Shown: piece by piece, positions 11,581 through 19,550 of the stretch
Layout of the letters: every line of letters starts with the position of its first letter
Position numbering within the stretch: the stretch's first letter is position 1
NCBI RefSeq assembly: GCF_004005845.1
Contig: NZ_SADE01000002.1
Span: forward strand, 682,421-746,420
Direction of reading: 5' to 3'
Source: Hwanghaeella grinnelliae
Lineage (GTDB): Bacteria; Pseudomonadota; Alphaproteobacteria; UBA8366; Aestuariispiraceae
DNA: 64,000 nucleotides
The notes under the pieces: model-generated
What the model was told of the DNA's origin: nothing
Databases searched by the model: none
Seen by the model: the letters and a program-made list of their open reading frames with translations, nothing else
Translations under genes and position numbers: made by a program

Positions 11581-11615
11581 GATCAGCCGCTCACGCGCCC
11601 TACAAAATCACGCAA

Positions 11616-12473
11616 TCATCCTTCCCCGGTCTGACGCGTATAGTGTTTAACATAGCGACCGGTGACCTGGTCGGTTTTGACCACGACGCAGACATCCGTC
11701 GTATTGAATTGCGGGTCGATCACGGCACCGTCCCCGACAAATCCGCCCAACCGCAAATACCCTTTGATCAGCGGCGGCACTGCAAGCAGTCCTGCCTTTC
11801 GGTCCACGGCGTCCAACGGCAGGACGTTCATATCAACATAGCGTTCCGGCAAGGCCTTCGGGCACAGTTCCGGCGGTGCTGTGTGATAGTGATGCAGATA
11901 GGACAAGGGCAGTGCCAGGGTTTCGATGTCGGTACCGGGCAGACTGGCGCAGCCGAACATGATCTCGATATCATAATGGAATACGTATGTGGCGATGCCG
12001 CGCCACAACAAGTCCATGACCCGCCGCGTGCGATAGCGTTCATCGACGCAGGAACGTCCCAGCTCCAGAACCTCGCAGGGCAGGTTCGTAATCGGGGAAA
12101 TATCGTATTCGTCGATGGAATAGAAGCGCCCGTGGCGTTTGGCTTGTTCGCGACGCACCAGCCGATAGGTGCCGACAACGCTTTCCGGGCCGGAACCGAG
12201 GTCGTGATCGACGACTTGCAGATGGTCGGCAACCGCGTCGAATTCGTCGAAATCACGCAGCGCAGCGGCCATTTCCGGTGTCGGCTTAGCGCTCATTTCT
12301 TCGTAGAAAATGCGATATCGCAGCGCCTGGGATGCAAGGATATCAGCTTCAGACGACCCGATTTTGATTTCCAGCGACCCATTGGTAAGCGCGGCAAGGC
12401 TGGACGCCAAGTCGGTCTGCTCGCCTTCGGTATGCGCGCGTAACGCAGCGGACTTCATATCTTCACTTTTCAC
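11616..12473 (-). CDS. olsB: OlsB-like N-acyltransferase
   Basis: This GNAT-fold protein matches the ornithine lipid N-acyltransferase family: SQALRYRIFYEEM, then ELGRSCVDERYR near 145 and the substrate-pocket segment with IMFGCASLPG near 180. OlsB transfers a 3-hydroxyacyl chain to the alpha-amino group of ornithine, giving lyso-ornithine lipid, a phosphorus-free membrane lipid often made under phosphate limitation. The start is ambiguous: GTG at 12473 or ATG at 12458, five codons in. It precedes the olsA-like gene, consistent with a two-step pathway. No Pho box was recognised upstream. Confidence 0.85.
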   Translation of the reverse strand: MKSEDMKSAALRAHTEGEQTDLASSLAALTNGSLEIKIGSSEADILASQALRYRIFYEEMSAKPTPEMAAALRDFDEFDAVADHLQVVDHDLGSGPESVVGTYRLVRREQAKRHGRFYSIDEYDISPITNLPCEVLELGRSCVDERYRTRRVMDLLWRGIATYVFHYDIEIMFGCASLPGTDIETLALPLSYLHHYHTAPPELCPKALPERYVDMNVLPLDAVDRKAGLLAVPPLIKGYLRLGGFVGDGAVIDPQFNTTDVCVVVKTDQVTGRYVKHYTRQTGEG

Positions 12474-12693
12474 AGGCTCAATCTATCATGTTCGTTGTTT
12501 AAGGGTGTCTTGTTACGGCATGGCGACAAGGATGCGACTGTTTCGTGTCGCTTGCTATTCAATCGCGGCCCCGGCATTTGCCCGCGCTGGGTTAATTGGG
12601 CGTTGTACTCGAAAGCGCAACGCCTGAATCGCAACAAATTCCCGGCTGCCGATGACTGATATGTGGTCAGGCGCCAAGATGGCCACAAGGGCG

Positions 12694-13131
12694 CTATTTC
12701 TTGGCCGGTTTATCCAGTCGGACGCCGTAAAGCTCCAACCGGTGGTCGACGAGCCGGTAGCCCAGTTCCTTTGCTACCGTCTGCTGTAGCTTTTCGATCT
12801 GCTCATTCGTGAATTCGATCACAGCGCCCGAGTCGATGTCGATCAAATGGTCGTGGTGATCGTCCGCGACTTCTTCATAGCGGGACCGCCCGTCTCCAAA
12901 ATCGTGCCGCGTTAAAATTCCGGATTCTTCAAACAGGCGCACAGTACGATAGACCGTCGCGATGCTGATCCGGTCATCCAAAGCGCTTGAGCGCTGATGC
13001 AGAAGCTCGACATCCGGATGATCATCGGATTCCGCGATGACTTTCGCGATGACGCGTCGCTGGCCTGTCATTTTCAGGCCCTTGTCGACACAGAGTTGTT
13101 CGATGCGGTTCAACTCATCCGAAGTACTCAT
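12694..13131 (-). CDS. fur: Fur-family transcriptional regulator
   Basis: This 145-residue Fur-superfamily repressor has an N-terminal winged helix (TGQRRVIAKV to ISIATVYRTVRLF, residues 22-70) and a dimerisation domain with the metal ligand run DDHHDHLIDID near 90. The structural zinc CxxC pairs found in E. coli Fur are absent, as is usual in alphaproteobacterial Fur/Mur. It may respond to iron or manganese; sequence alone cannot decide. It is not the heme-binding Irr type as far as I can see, since no Cys-Pro motif is present. It lies alone between mucR and olsB, the same strand with long gaps either side, so probably has its own promoter. Confidence 0.92.
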   Translation of the reverse strand: MSTSDELNRIEQLCVDKGLKMTGQRRVIAKVIAESDDHPDVELLHQRSSALDDRISIATVYRTVRLFEESGILTRHDFGDGRSRYEEVADDHHDHLIDIDSGAVIEFTNEQIEKLQQTVAKELGYRLVDHRLELYGVRLDKPAKK

Positions 13132-13379
13132 ATACCACCCTGTCGCCGGCCTGACCCGGCTGCCCCCATACTCGCGCGCAGCCTTGTTTGCGTTCCGCTT
13201 ATTTTCGGGCGGTACGCCCTATTCGTCCAGCCCCTAATACCTGTTCCACCCTTCGACGGGCAGAAAAACCGACGCACCGGGCAGCCAATCCCCTGTAATC
13301 AATTCAGGGCAGCGGCCGGGCCCGGCGGCGTCATATACGTGCGGCTGTGTCCTTCAGGTCGACAACGACCGCCCGATCC
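13132..13379. other. Intergenic region between mucR and fur
   Basis: These 248 bases separate the mucR stop from the fur start. They are expected to contain the fur promoter. I saw no strong terminator, gene or repeat. Confidence 0.35.
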
Positions 13380-13805
13380 TTAAAGACCGGCACGGGGGCG
13401 CGTACCCAATCCGATCTTCTTGGCCAGCCGGCTGCGCTGCTTGGCGTAGTTCGGGGCCACCATGGGATAGTCCGGGGGAAGGTTCCAGCGCTCGCGGTAT
13501 TCCTCGGGCGACATATCGTACGCGGTCTTTAGGTGCCGCTTCAGCATTTTCAGCTTTTTGCCGTCTTCCAGGCAAATGATGTAGTCCGGCGTGATGGACT
13601 TTTTCACCGGGATTGCCGGGGCGGGCCGACCTTCGCCGCCCAGGTCCTCACCGCCGACCTGATTCAATGACGTGTAAACCTGTTCAATCAAACTCGGCAG
13701 ATCGCCGACGCTGACCGTGTTGTTCGATACGTGTGCCGCGACAATCCGCGATGTCAGCTCCAGCATATCCACTGCACCGGCACTCTGTTCCCCATAGTCC
13801 GACAT
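13380..13805 (-). CDS. mucR: MucR/Ros-family zinc-finger regulator
   Basis: MucR/Ros proteins are small H-NS-like or repressor proteins of Alphaproteobacteria that bind AT-rich targets and control surface polysaccharide, motility and cell-cycle genes. The 141-residue product carries the family hallmark CLEDGKKLKMLKRHL (about 80-94) followed by MSPEEYRERWNLPPDYP, containing the single eukaryote-like zinc finger, with an N-terminal oligomerisation region (about 10-50). The C-terminal basic tail (KQRSRLAKKIGLG) is typical. Family members often repress their own promoters; the AT-rich 13806-14100 region upstream is a plausible target. Name is at family level. Confidence 0.93.
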   Translation of the reverse strand: MSDYGEQSAGAVDMLELTSRIVAAHVSNNTVSVGDLPSLIEQVYTSLNQVGGEDLGGEGRPAPAIPVKKSITPDYIICLEDGKKLKMLKRHLKTAYDMSPEEYRERWNLPPDYPMVAPNYAKQRSRLAKKIGLGTRPRAGL

Positions 13806-14100
13806 AGTCGATCAATCCTCAATAACGCCGCAAAGTACGCAAGCGGCTAAAGTTGTGTCCCCAATTGCCGTGTCCCGGGTATTTTTTCATCGACCATTCA
13901 CGTTTTTCCGCATCCCTCCGCCGCTGGCTTTCTTAAGTAACGGGCCATATTTCGGCGGATTTGGAGGTATTATCACAACAATAAATCGGTCATCCCAAGT
14001 ACATTGCCCACCGACTGTAGCAACAATTCTAGAGAGTCTTCAAGAAAAGCCGGACGAGTCATACGAGTCTATCGGGAAAGACTGGTATTCCTGTACCGAC
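13806..14100. other. AT-rich leader upstream of mucR
   Basis: This 295-base region between rimI and mucR is visibly richer in A and T than its surroundings, with T-runs near 13880 and 13912 and TATT-type steps near 13950-13990. No gene could be supported. It is the probable mucR promoter and a candidate autoregulatory site. Confidence 0.4.
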
Positions 14101-14592
14101 TCAGATCGAATCACGCCGTAGAATCAACGCGTCGACAAAAATTCCCCCCCGTCTTTTGTAGTAATTCCGCCGTAATCCGACTCTTTTGAATCCGGCCGCG
14201 CCGTACAGCGCGATTGCCGCCGCGTTGTCCGCGGCAACCTCAAGAAAGAATTTTTCCGCCCCTTTGGACTTGGCGTGATGCACCATAAAGTTGAGTAAGG
14301 CGACGCCGACCCGTTTGCGTCGATACCCGGGGGAGACGCCCAGGGAGAGAATCTCGGCCTCGTCCGCGGCGGTCGAGCCGATAAGGAAGCCGACCGGCAA
14401 AATTCCCTCCGGGTCACTCGTTTCCGCAATCAGGGCCCAGGCAGAGGGAGGCTTCAGCAAATCGGCGATAGCGGCGGCGCCATAAGGCTCGTCAAAGGCT
14501 GCTTCGAACAGCTTGCCCATGGCCTCTATATCTTTGGCTGAAGCGGTCCGAACTATGGGCGTATTGATGGTCATGGTCCGTGGTTCAGGCAT
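14101..14592 (-). CDS. rimI: Ribosomal protein alanine N-acetyltransferase RimI
   Basis: RimI is a GNAT acetyltransferase acting on the N terminus of ribosomal protein S18 and sometimes others. The acetyl-CoA binding signature RKRVGVALLNFMVHHAKSKG lies near residue 95, followed by FFLEVAADNAAAIALYGAAGF, the classic RimI end region. The frame begins at ATG 14592 and overlaps the tsaB end by eight bases; an ATG six codons in (MTINTPIV) is a reasonable alternative. The tsaB-rimI pairing is widely conserved. Confidence 0.92.
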   Translation of the reverse strand: MPEPRTMTINTPIVRTASAKDIEAMGKLFEAAFDEPYGAAAIADLLKPPSAWALIAETSDPEGILPVGFLIGSTAADEAEILSLGVSPGYRRKRVGVALLNFMVHHAKSKGAEKFFLEVAADNAAAIALYGAAGFKRVGLRRNYYKRRGGIFVDALILRRDSI

Positions 14593-15337
14593 CGCTGCGC
14601 GGCGGCGGCGCGGCGGTGAGCGGTGAAACGGCTGGTTTGAGGTTCACGTCCGGCGGCCGCAGATAAAGCGGACGCGGCCCCGTATCCGTGGGGTCGGGCA
14701 AGCCCTTCCGGGCAATTTGCAGCATGGCGATCCTGCCGGCGGTCACCGCGCTATTGGTTTCCGGCGGGTTGGCGACATGCAGCCCCGGCGACGCGTCCAG
14801 CGCCTCCGAAACCAATCGATCGGCGCCGTCACCCGCCACCGGCCAACCATCGGGAATGCCATCGAGAGCCGGACCGGATATGGCCGAATATGCGGGTAGG
14901 TAGGTGGCGATATCCCCGGCAGACAGTGCTGCAGGGTCGGTTGCCGGGTCGCCATGTCGGTCGAACGCCTGAAGGTAAAAGTCCGCCCGTTTGGTTTCCA
15001 AGGCGACAAGGACCGGCGATTGCCCGCGGAAAGGGGAGGCTGCGACGGCGAGGCAGCTTACCCCTAAAATCGGTATGCCGGCGGCCAGCGAGAAGCCACG
15101 TGCTGCGGCAAGACCGATGCGAATACCGGTGAAGGCGCCGGGGCCGATTGTAACGGCGACCGCGTCCAAACAGTCGGCATCCGTCGCGGCCGTGGCAAGG
15201 CATTCCGCCAGCATCGGCGCTATCCGTTCGGCATGGCCGCGTGTCATCGGTTCGGAAACCGACGCCAATTCCAGATCATTGTCGAGGACGGCCACCGCGC
15301 ATGCATTGGCGGCACAATCCAATACCAGCAGGCGCAT
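14585..15337 (-). CDS. tsaB: tRNA t6A biosynthesis protein TsaB
   Basis: TsaB is the non-catalytic partner of TsaD in N6-threonylcarbamoyl adenosine (t6A37) synthesis. The protein starts MRLLVLDCAANACAVAV and has the family segment TIGPGAFTGIRIGLAAARG near residue 70. The open frame extends 19 codons upstream to 15394, but the hydrophobic first strand at MRLLVLD is the family start, so I use ATG at 15337 (about 250 residues). The C-terminal lobe (TRPLYLRPPDV-like end) is present. It overlaps rimI. Confidence 0.93.
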   Translation of the reverse strand: MRLLVLDCAANACAVAVLDNDLELASVSEPMTRGHAERIAPMLAECLATAATDADCLDAVAVTIGPGAFTGIRIGLAAARGFSLAAGIPILGVSCLAVAASPFRGQSPVLVALETKRADFYLQAFDRHGDPATDPAALSAGDIATYLPAYSAISGPALDGIPDGWPVAGDGADRLVSEALDASPGLHVANPPETNSAVTAGRIAMLQIARKGLPDPTDTGPRPLYLRPPDVNLKPAVSPLTAAPPPRSDA

Positions 15338-15562
15338 TTGGTCGCTTTCTTGTTTCGTTATGCCCGGCATGTCGTGACAGGGGCATCTTCCCATCAGCTT
15401 TTCCAGCGGGTTTCAAGGCAGCGGAAAGTGACCGATCGTCCCATCCCAGGCAAGATCGAGACGGTAAAACGGACGGAATTAACCGAAAATGCTGCCGGAA
15501 AAGACACGCCAATTTAAGGATTTGCTTGACTGAAAACCTCTAATTGCCCTTCCCTCCCTATT
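15338..15562. other. Divergent promoter region, tsaB / deacetylase
   Basis: These 225 bases separate the divergently transcribed tsaB and the polysaccharide deacetylase. A TATTAT hexamer at 15557-15562 could be a -10 element for the plus-strand gene, which would move its start downstream to 15644; no well-spaced -35 was found. Confidence 0.3.
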
Positions 15563-16660
15563 ATGGAGAGGGATACTTTTTACTTAAGCCGATCTTGGCA
15601 TCGCATTATCTGCCGAAGACAAGGCCGCAATTGGACCGCTAGTATGCTTTTCATACTTGCGGGATTTCTTGCGTTGCTGCCTGCCGCTTGGGCGCCCGCC
15701 GTTCAGGCCGCCAATTCCGGCGTGGTGATCATGTATCACAGGTTCGGCGAGGACGCGTATCCCACGACCAGCGTTACGGTGGAGCAACTGGACGAGCATA
15801 TCAGGGAGCTTCAATCCGGCAGCTATGCGGTGATGCCGCTGGCGGAAATGATCGCCGCCCTGCGTGCCGGCAGGCCGCTTCCCGACCGCGCCGTAGCGAT
15901 TACCATCGATGACGCATACCGGTCGGTCTATGACGTTGCCTGGCCGAAATTCCGGGACGCGGGGCTGCCCTTCACGGTCTTCGTATCGACGGCCGGCGTC
16001 GATACCGGGGCACCGGGCATCATGACCTGGGATCACCTAAGGGAGATGCATCAAGGTGGCGCCGCGATTGAGGCACATACGGTCAGCCATCTCCACATGG
16101 CGGATGCGGATGTGGCGAAGCTCCGGGAAGAGGTCACGGAATCCACGCTCCGGATCGCGAGTGAGATCGGGTCCAAACCCAAGTTTTTCGCCTATCCCTA
16201 CGGCGAAGCGAGCGATGAGGTTAAGGCAGTCGTTTCGGAAGCGGGGTACACGGTGGCCTTTGGGCAGCAATCCGGGCCGCTCTATCCCGAAGCCGACATG
16301 CTTTATCTGCCCCGGTTCCCGATCAACATGTCTTTCGGTGGGCCGGACCGGTTCAGGCAGGTGATCAACACGCTGCCGCTTTCGTTGACGGATGTTCTGC
16401 CCTCGAACCCGACTTTGACGAAGAATCCGCCCAATTTCGGATTTACCTTGCCGGCGAAGAAAAGCGAAGCGGACGGCATCGCCTGTTACCATTCCTCCTT
16501 CGGGCGTTTGACGGAATTGGAAAAACTGGGCGAGAGCCGGATCGAAATTCGTTTCACCGAGCCCTTCCCGGAGGGACGAAGCCGGATCAACTGCACCGCT
16601 CCCGGACCGAATGGGCGATGGCGTTGGTTCGGTATGCAGTATTACGTGCCGGCCCGCTAA
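15563..16660 (+). CDS. Secreted polysaccharide deacetylase (NodB family)
   Basis: The protein carries a hydrophobic export signal (about residues 29-50, ending AVQA) and a NodB homology domain (about 50-250): MYHRF, the metal/catalytic Asp pair in ITIDDAYRS, H-x3-H in EAHTVSHLH and FAYPYGEASDE. These enzymes remove N-acetyl groups from envelope or exopolysaccharides or act on peptidoglycan; the substrate is unknown. The C-terminal 100 residues are unlike NodB and have no name I recognise. The start is uncertain: ATG at 15563 leaves a long basic N-terminus and lacks a ribosome binding site, whereas ATG at 15644 would give a compact signal peptide. It is the only plus-strand gene in the first 29 kb. 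Confidence 0.85.
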   Translation: MERDTFYLSRSWHRIICRRQGRNWTASMLFILAGFLALLPAAWAPAVQAANSGVVIMYHRFGEDAYPTTSVTVEQLDEHIRELQSGSYAVMPLAEMIAALRAGRPLPDRAVAITIDDAYRSVYDVAWPKFRDAGLPFTVFVSTAGVDTGAPGIMTWDHLREMHQGGAAIEAHTVSHLHMADADVAKLREEVTESTLRIASEIGSKPKFFAYPYGEASDEVKAVVSEAGYTVAFGQQSGPLYPEADMLYLPRFPINMSFGGPDRFRQVINTLPLSLTDVLPSNPTLTKNPPNFGFTLPAKKSEADGIACYHSSFGRLTELEKLGESRIEIRFTEPFPEGRSRINCTAPGPNGRWRWFGMQYYVPAR

Positions 16661-16711
16661 CACATCCACCTGACCCGATGCAGGCCGGCCGGCATGGGGG
16701 CGCCGGACATG

Positions 16712-16733
16712 AAAAAGGGGGCGCGCAGCCCCC
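16712..16733 (-). terminator. Rho-independent terminator after the bax-like gene
   Basis: On the minus strand GGGGGC and GCCCCC form a six-pair stem around TGCGC and are followed by TTTTT. It lies between the convergent glucosaminidase and deacetylase genes; the T-run orientation serves the minus-strand gene. Confidence 0.8.
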
Positions 16734-16765
16734 AATTTCCAATTCATACCGTTGGCGTTGATCGA

Positions 16766-17749
16766 TCAGGCACGCGGAGACAGGCGCGGCCGGGCATCGG
16801 CCAGCCGGGCCCGGTCGAAATGGGTCAATTTATTGACCCGGATGATACTCTGAACCAAGCCGACATATTCCTGGCCTTTTTCCGAATAGGAATCGAGCGT
16901 GCTTGCCAGAACCATACTGTCCAACGGCTTCTGATTGGCGCGCAGATCGGCGCGTGCCAGACGCAGGTCCTTGTAGGCCCGGTGCGTGTTCAGATTGCGC
17001 AGATAGGAGGCGACACTGTCGATCGGCGCGTGGAATGCGCGGATCTTATGGGTTTTGCCTTCCTCGCGGTCTTTCGGAACGATTCCGTCGAACTGATCCG
17101 TGGTCCACTGACCGAACAGGGCATTGCCCTTCCGCGCAAAGCGGGATGTGCCCCAACCGCTTTCGATCGCGGCCTGGGCGAGCGCCAGCGACGGCGGAAC
17201 GACATCCATCCGGCGCAGCAGCGTACGGAAGTCACCGAAGTCGACTTTGTATTCCTTGAAACGATCGGTCAGCCAAGCGTGTTCACGGTCTGACAAATCT
17301 TCGCCGCGGTCCAGCCGGTCATGCATGGAAAGCGCCCGGGCCCGGTCGGTGCGGATCGATTCATTGATGACCAAAACCATGGGCAGAACCATGCGAACGA
17401 AGGTCGCCTTTCTTTGGTCAACCTGTTCAATCGTGGCCATATCCGTCGGAATTGCGTCGGGCAAGACACGCGGTACGCCCGATTCACCGGCACGAACCTT
17501 GGACAAATCATAGCCGATGCTGTCGAAACGGGCGATCAGCCGATCGACCGTCGGCGCAGCGACGTCGACCGGTGCTTTCGGCAATGACGGCGGTGTCACG
17601 CGGACAACCGCGACTGCCTGTGGTTTCGCGACCTTGGTTTGAAGGCCTTCCGGGGGATTCAGGACCAAAATGGCCGCCAAAATAGCCCCAGAAGCGATCA
17701 TATACCATGACGCGCGGCCCGATACGGCCGATTTGAGAATATCTTTCAT
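16766..17749 (-). CDS. Bax-like glucosaminidase-domain protein
   Basis: This 327-residue protein has one N-terminal membrane segment (about 14-31) and a C-terminal mannosyl-glycoprotein endo-beta-N-acetylglucosaminidase domain resembling E. coli Bax. The probable catalytic Glu lies in AQAAIESGWGTSRFA near residue 196, followed by GNALFGQWT and the FHAPIDSVASYLRNLNTH segment. It would act in the periplasm on peptidoglycan glycan strands. The region 35-110 is proline- and alanine-rich linker. It is monocistronic by appearance, with its own terminator, and converges on the deacetylase; both are likely envelope enzymes but co-function is only inference. Confidence 0.85.
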   Translation of the reverse strand: MKDILKSAVSGRASWYMIASGAILAAILVLNPPEGLQTKVAKPQAVAVVRVTPPSLPKAPVDVAAPTVDRLIARFDSIGYDLSKVRAGESGVPRVLPDAIPTDMATIEQVDQRKATFVRMVLPMVLVINESIRTDRARALSMHDRLDRGEDLSDREHAWLTDRFKEYKVDFGDFRTLLRRMDVVPPSLALAQAAIESGWGTSRFARKGNALFGQWTTDQFDGIVPKDREEGKTHKIRAFHAPIDSVASYLRNLNTHRAYKDLRLARADLRANQKPLDSMVLASTLDSYSEKGQEYVGLVQSIIRVNKLTHFDRARLADARPRLSPRA

Positions 17750-17775
17750 TAGACCCTCGCCTACACTCTCTCTAA

Positions 17776-17814
17776 CGGACCGTTCGCCTTTTTTTGTGGC
17801 GAAATTACGGTCCG
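17776..17814. repeat. Interrupted inverted repeat upstream of bax-like gene
   Basis: The arms CGGACCGT + TCGCC (17776-17788) and GGCGA + ACGGTCCG (17798-17802 and 17807-17814) pair over 13 bases with a four-base AATT bulge and a nine-base T-rich loop. It sits 27 bases upstream of the glucosaminidase start, so it could be part of its leader or an operator. Neither strand has the T-run after the stem expected of a terminator. Confidence 0.7.
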
Positions 17815-17836
17815 GGATGCTCCACTAGCCGGCTCC

Positions 17837-18052
17837 TCATCCGACCAGCCCCTCCGGGCATCCGATTTTTTTAACCGCGACCACTCCCCAGTTGTCGCGG
17901 GTACCCGGGATGCCGCCCTGTGGCTTGCCCCAGTGGCCTGTGAAGGCCAATTGTGGCGCGGCGTCCCGCAAATGCCCCGGCCCGAAAGCCAGATGGCATA
18001 ACTCATCAATGTCTTTGCCAGGGTCTTGGTTGCCGGCGTTCTCGCCTTGCAA
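17837..18052 (-). CDS. Possible small hypothetical protein
   Basis: A 71-codon frame begins with TTG and stays open further upstream into the nfu end. About 70 percent of its third positions are G or C by my count, compatible with coding but also with the genome bias. The product (QGENAGNQDPGKDIDELC at the start, an AFTGHWGKPQGGIPGTRDN stretch in the middle) matches no family I know. It could also be the remnant of a longer gene. No good ribosome binding site was seen, so this is a tentative call. Confidence 0.2.
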   Translation of the reverse strand: MQGENAGNQDPGKDIDELCHLAFGPGHLRDAAPQLAFTGHWGKPQGGIPGTRDNWGVVAVKKIGCPEGLVG

Positions 18053-18111
18053 CGTGCGAATATGTCTCGACCCGCTTTCTGCGGATGGCCCGATCAGGGC
18101 ACGGCGGAGCT

Positions 18112-18669
18112 TTAGAGTGCCGCCCGTACTTCCGACACTTCCGGAATGTAGTGTCGGAGCATATTCTCGATACCCATCTTAAGCGTCGCCGTGCTGCTGG
18201 GGCAACCCGCGCACGCGCCACGCATCGTCAAGTAGACCACGCCTTGCTCAAATCCCTGGAACACGATGTCGCCGCCATCTTGAGCAACGGCGGGACGCAC
18301 CCTGGTGTCGAGCAATTCCTTGATCTGGCGGACAATGTCATTGTCTGCCTGATCGAAAATCGGTTCCGGCGCGGCGGCGGTCTCATACAAGACCGGCCGG
18401 CCCGCCGTGAAATGTTCCATGATTGTGCCGAGTACGGCGGGCTTCAACTCGTACCATTCGACGGTGTCGGACTTGGTGATCGTGATGAAGTCGTTGCCGA
18501 AGAAGACGGCGCGCACACCGTCGACCTGGAACAAACGTTCGGCCAAGGGGGATTCACCTTCCGCGGCCTCGGCCGAGGAATAATCCAGTGTCCCCTCTTC
18601 CATCACCAGCTTGCCCGGGATGAATTTCAAGGTCGCTGGATTCGGTGTTTGTTCCGTTTGAATAAACAT
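18112..18669 (-). CDS. Nfu-type iron-sulfur cluster scaffold protein
   Basis: The protein has the Nfu N-terminal domain (MFIQTEQTPNPATLKFIPG, 1 to about 87) and a C-terminal NifU-like domain with the cluster-binding CxxC in GACAGCPSSTATL (near 155). It carries 4Fe-4S clusters to target apoproteins. The 185-residue length matches the Nfu form common in alphaproteobacteria and mitochondria. Its neighbourhood (usp upstream, tsaB-rimI downstream) is typical of Rhodospirillales; here the bax-like and deacetylase genes intervene. Confidence 0.94.
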   Translation of the reverse strand: MFIQTEQTPNPATLKFIPGKLVMEEGTLDYSSAEAAEGESPLAERLFQVDGVRAVFFGNDFITITKSDTVEWYELKPAVLGTIMEHFTAGRPVLYETAAAPEPIFDQADNDIVRQIKELLDTRVRPAVAQDGGDIVFQGFEQGVVYLTMRGACAGCPSSTATLKMGIENMLRHYIPEVSEVRAAL

Positions 18670-18773
18670 TACCTAAAATCCCACCTATCTCTTGATCAGG
18701 AAGATGGTTTACGAATCGTTAAGGATCAACCCCTGTTCTGTTGCCGATGGGCGACACAAGACCTGTGACAGCC

Positions 18774-18782
18774 TGTGGATAA
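18774..18782 (-). promoter_or_regulatory. Perfect DnaA-box 9-mer
   Basis: TGTGGATAA, the complement of the consensus DnaA box TTATCCACA, occurs in the nfu leader just before an AT-rich run. I found only this one perfect copy nearby, so it may be chance or a regulatory DnaA site; it does not by itself indicate an origin. Confidence 0.3.
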
Positions 18783-18840
18783 ACTTGCGAATTTACTTAT
18801 TTACCGCGAATCGGGGGTAATCGGTCCGTGCAGTGCCGGG

Positions 18841-19362
18841 TCAAGTGATGGCATCCAGCTCTTCGTCGGAAAGACAGCCCGGCACGATGGTGATCGGGAT
18901 TCGCAAATTACTCAATTCCTTGCCGGTCAGGTGGGTGACCACGGGACCCGGGCCTTCCGAACTGACACTTGCCGCCAGAACGAGAATTGAAATCGTCTTA
19001 TCTTCCTGCAGCAAATTGGCGACTTCCGTGGCCTCGTCGCCTTCCCGCACCAGCAGGATGGCTGGCTGGCCGGTCGAGCGATTCACTTCGGCGGCGTATT
19101 TTTGCAGCAAGGCTTCGCCCTGTTCGCGGTTTTCTTCACGCATTAGGGTTTCAACGCCAAGCCAGTGCACGAATTCGGTCGGTTGGACCACATGCAGCAA
19201 GGCAACGCGCCCGCCGGTCTTCTGGGCGCGTTTGCAGGCAAATTTCAGTGCAACCGGCATTTCCTCGGATTCGTCTACAACGACGAGGAAGACCCGATCC
19301 GAACCCGGTTTCCCGTTGCTGTCACCCGATGCCGGGCTGCTGCCGCTATCTGTCTGGGTCAT
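18841..19362 (-). CDS. Universal stress protein (UspA family)
   Basis: A single Usp domain (about residues 25-165) with the opening strand VFLVVVDESEEMPVALKFA, the central LLHVVQP, and ILVLAAS near the end. Family members bind ATP or act as stress chaperones; function here is unknown. The frame extends upstream to 19416, but ATG at 19362 has AAGGAAGGG at ideal spacing, so I use that start (about 173 residues). It is followed by nfu on the same strand. Confidence 0.9.
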   Translation of the reverse strand: MTQTDSGSSPASGDSNGKPGSDRVFLVVVDESEEMPVALKFACKRAQKTGGRVALLHVVQPTEFVHWLGVETLMREENREQGEALLQKYAAEVNRSTGQPAILLVREGDEATEVANLLQEDKTISILVLAASVSSEGPGPVVTHLTGKELSNLRIPITIVPGCLSDEELDAIT

Positions 19363-19530
19363 GCGACCCTTCCTTGCCCCATTCCCGAGCCCCCATCGTG
19401 GCGTGGTTTTCACCACCGGACGCTTCCTGTGTAGCTATCAATTTACCAGCACAGGGAAACAGCGCAATGGAAAGAGAAGCCGGGCTGTCACGCGACAGGT
19501 TGTCCGAAGCGAAAGGTTGGGATGGAAAAC

Positions 19531-19550
19531 CGTTCTATTTCAGTAGAACG
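19531..19550 (-). terminator. Hairpin spanning the stop codon of the DUF2333 gene
   Basis: CGTTCTA and TAGAACG form a seven-pair stem around CTGAAA on the minus strand; the TAG stop codon begins the second arm and GTTTTCC follows. It could be a weak intrinsic terminator or a transcript-end stabiliser. Confidence 0.4.

Larger units (their letters stand above)
17750..18111. other. 362-base region between nfu and bax-like gene
   Basis: The stretch contains the inverted repeat described at 17776-17814 and a weakly supported short open frame at 17837-18052 on the minus strand. Otherwise I recognise nothing. It must contain the bax-like promoter if that gene is not transcribed from nfu. Confidence 0.4.

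Noticed and set aside
18774-18840. Replication origin near the nfu gene
   Set aside because: One DnaA box and a short AT-rich run are insufficient, and neither dnaA nor other origin-linked genes are present.
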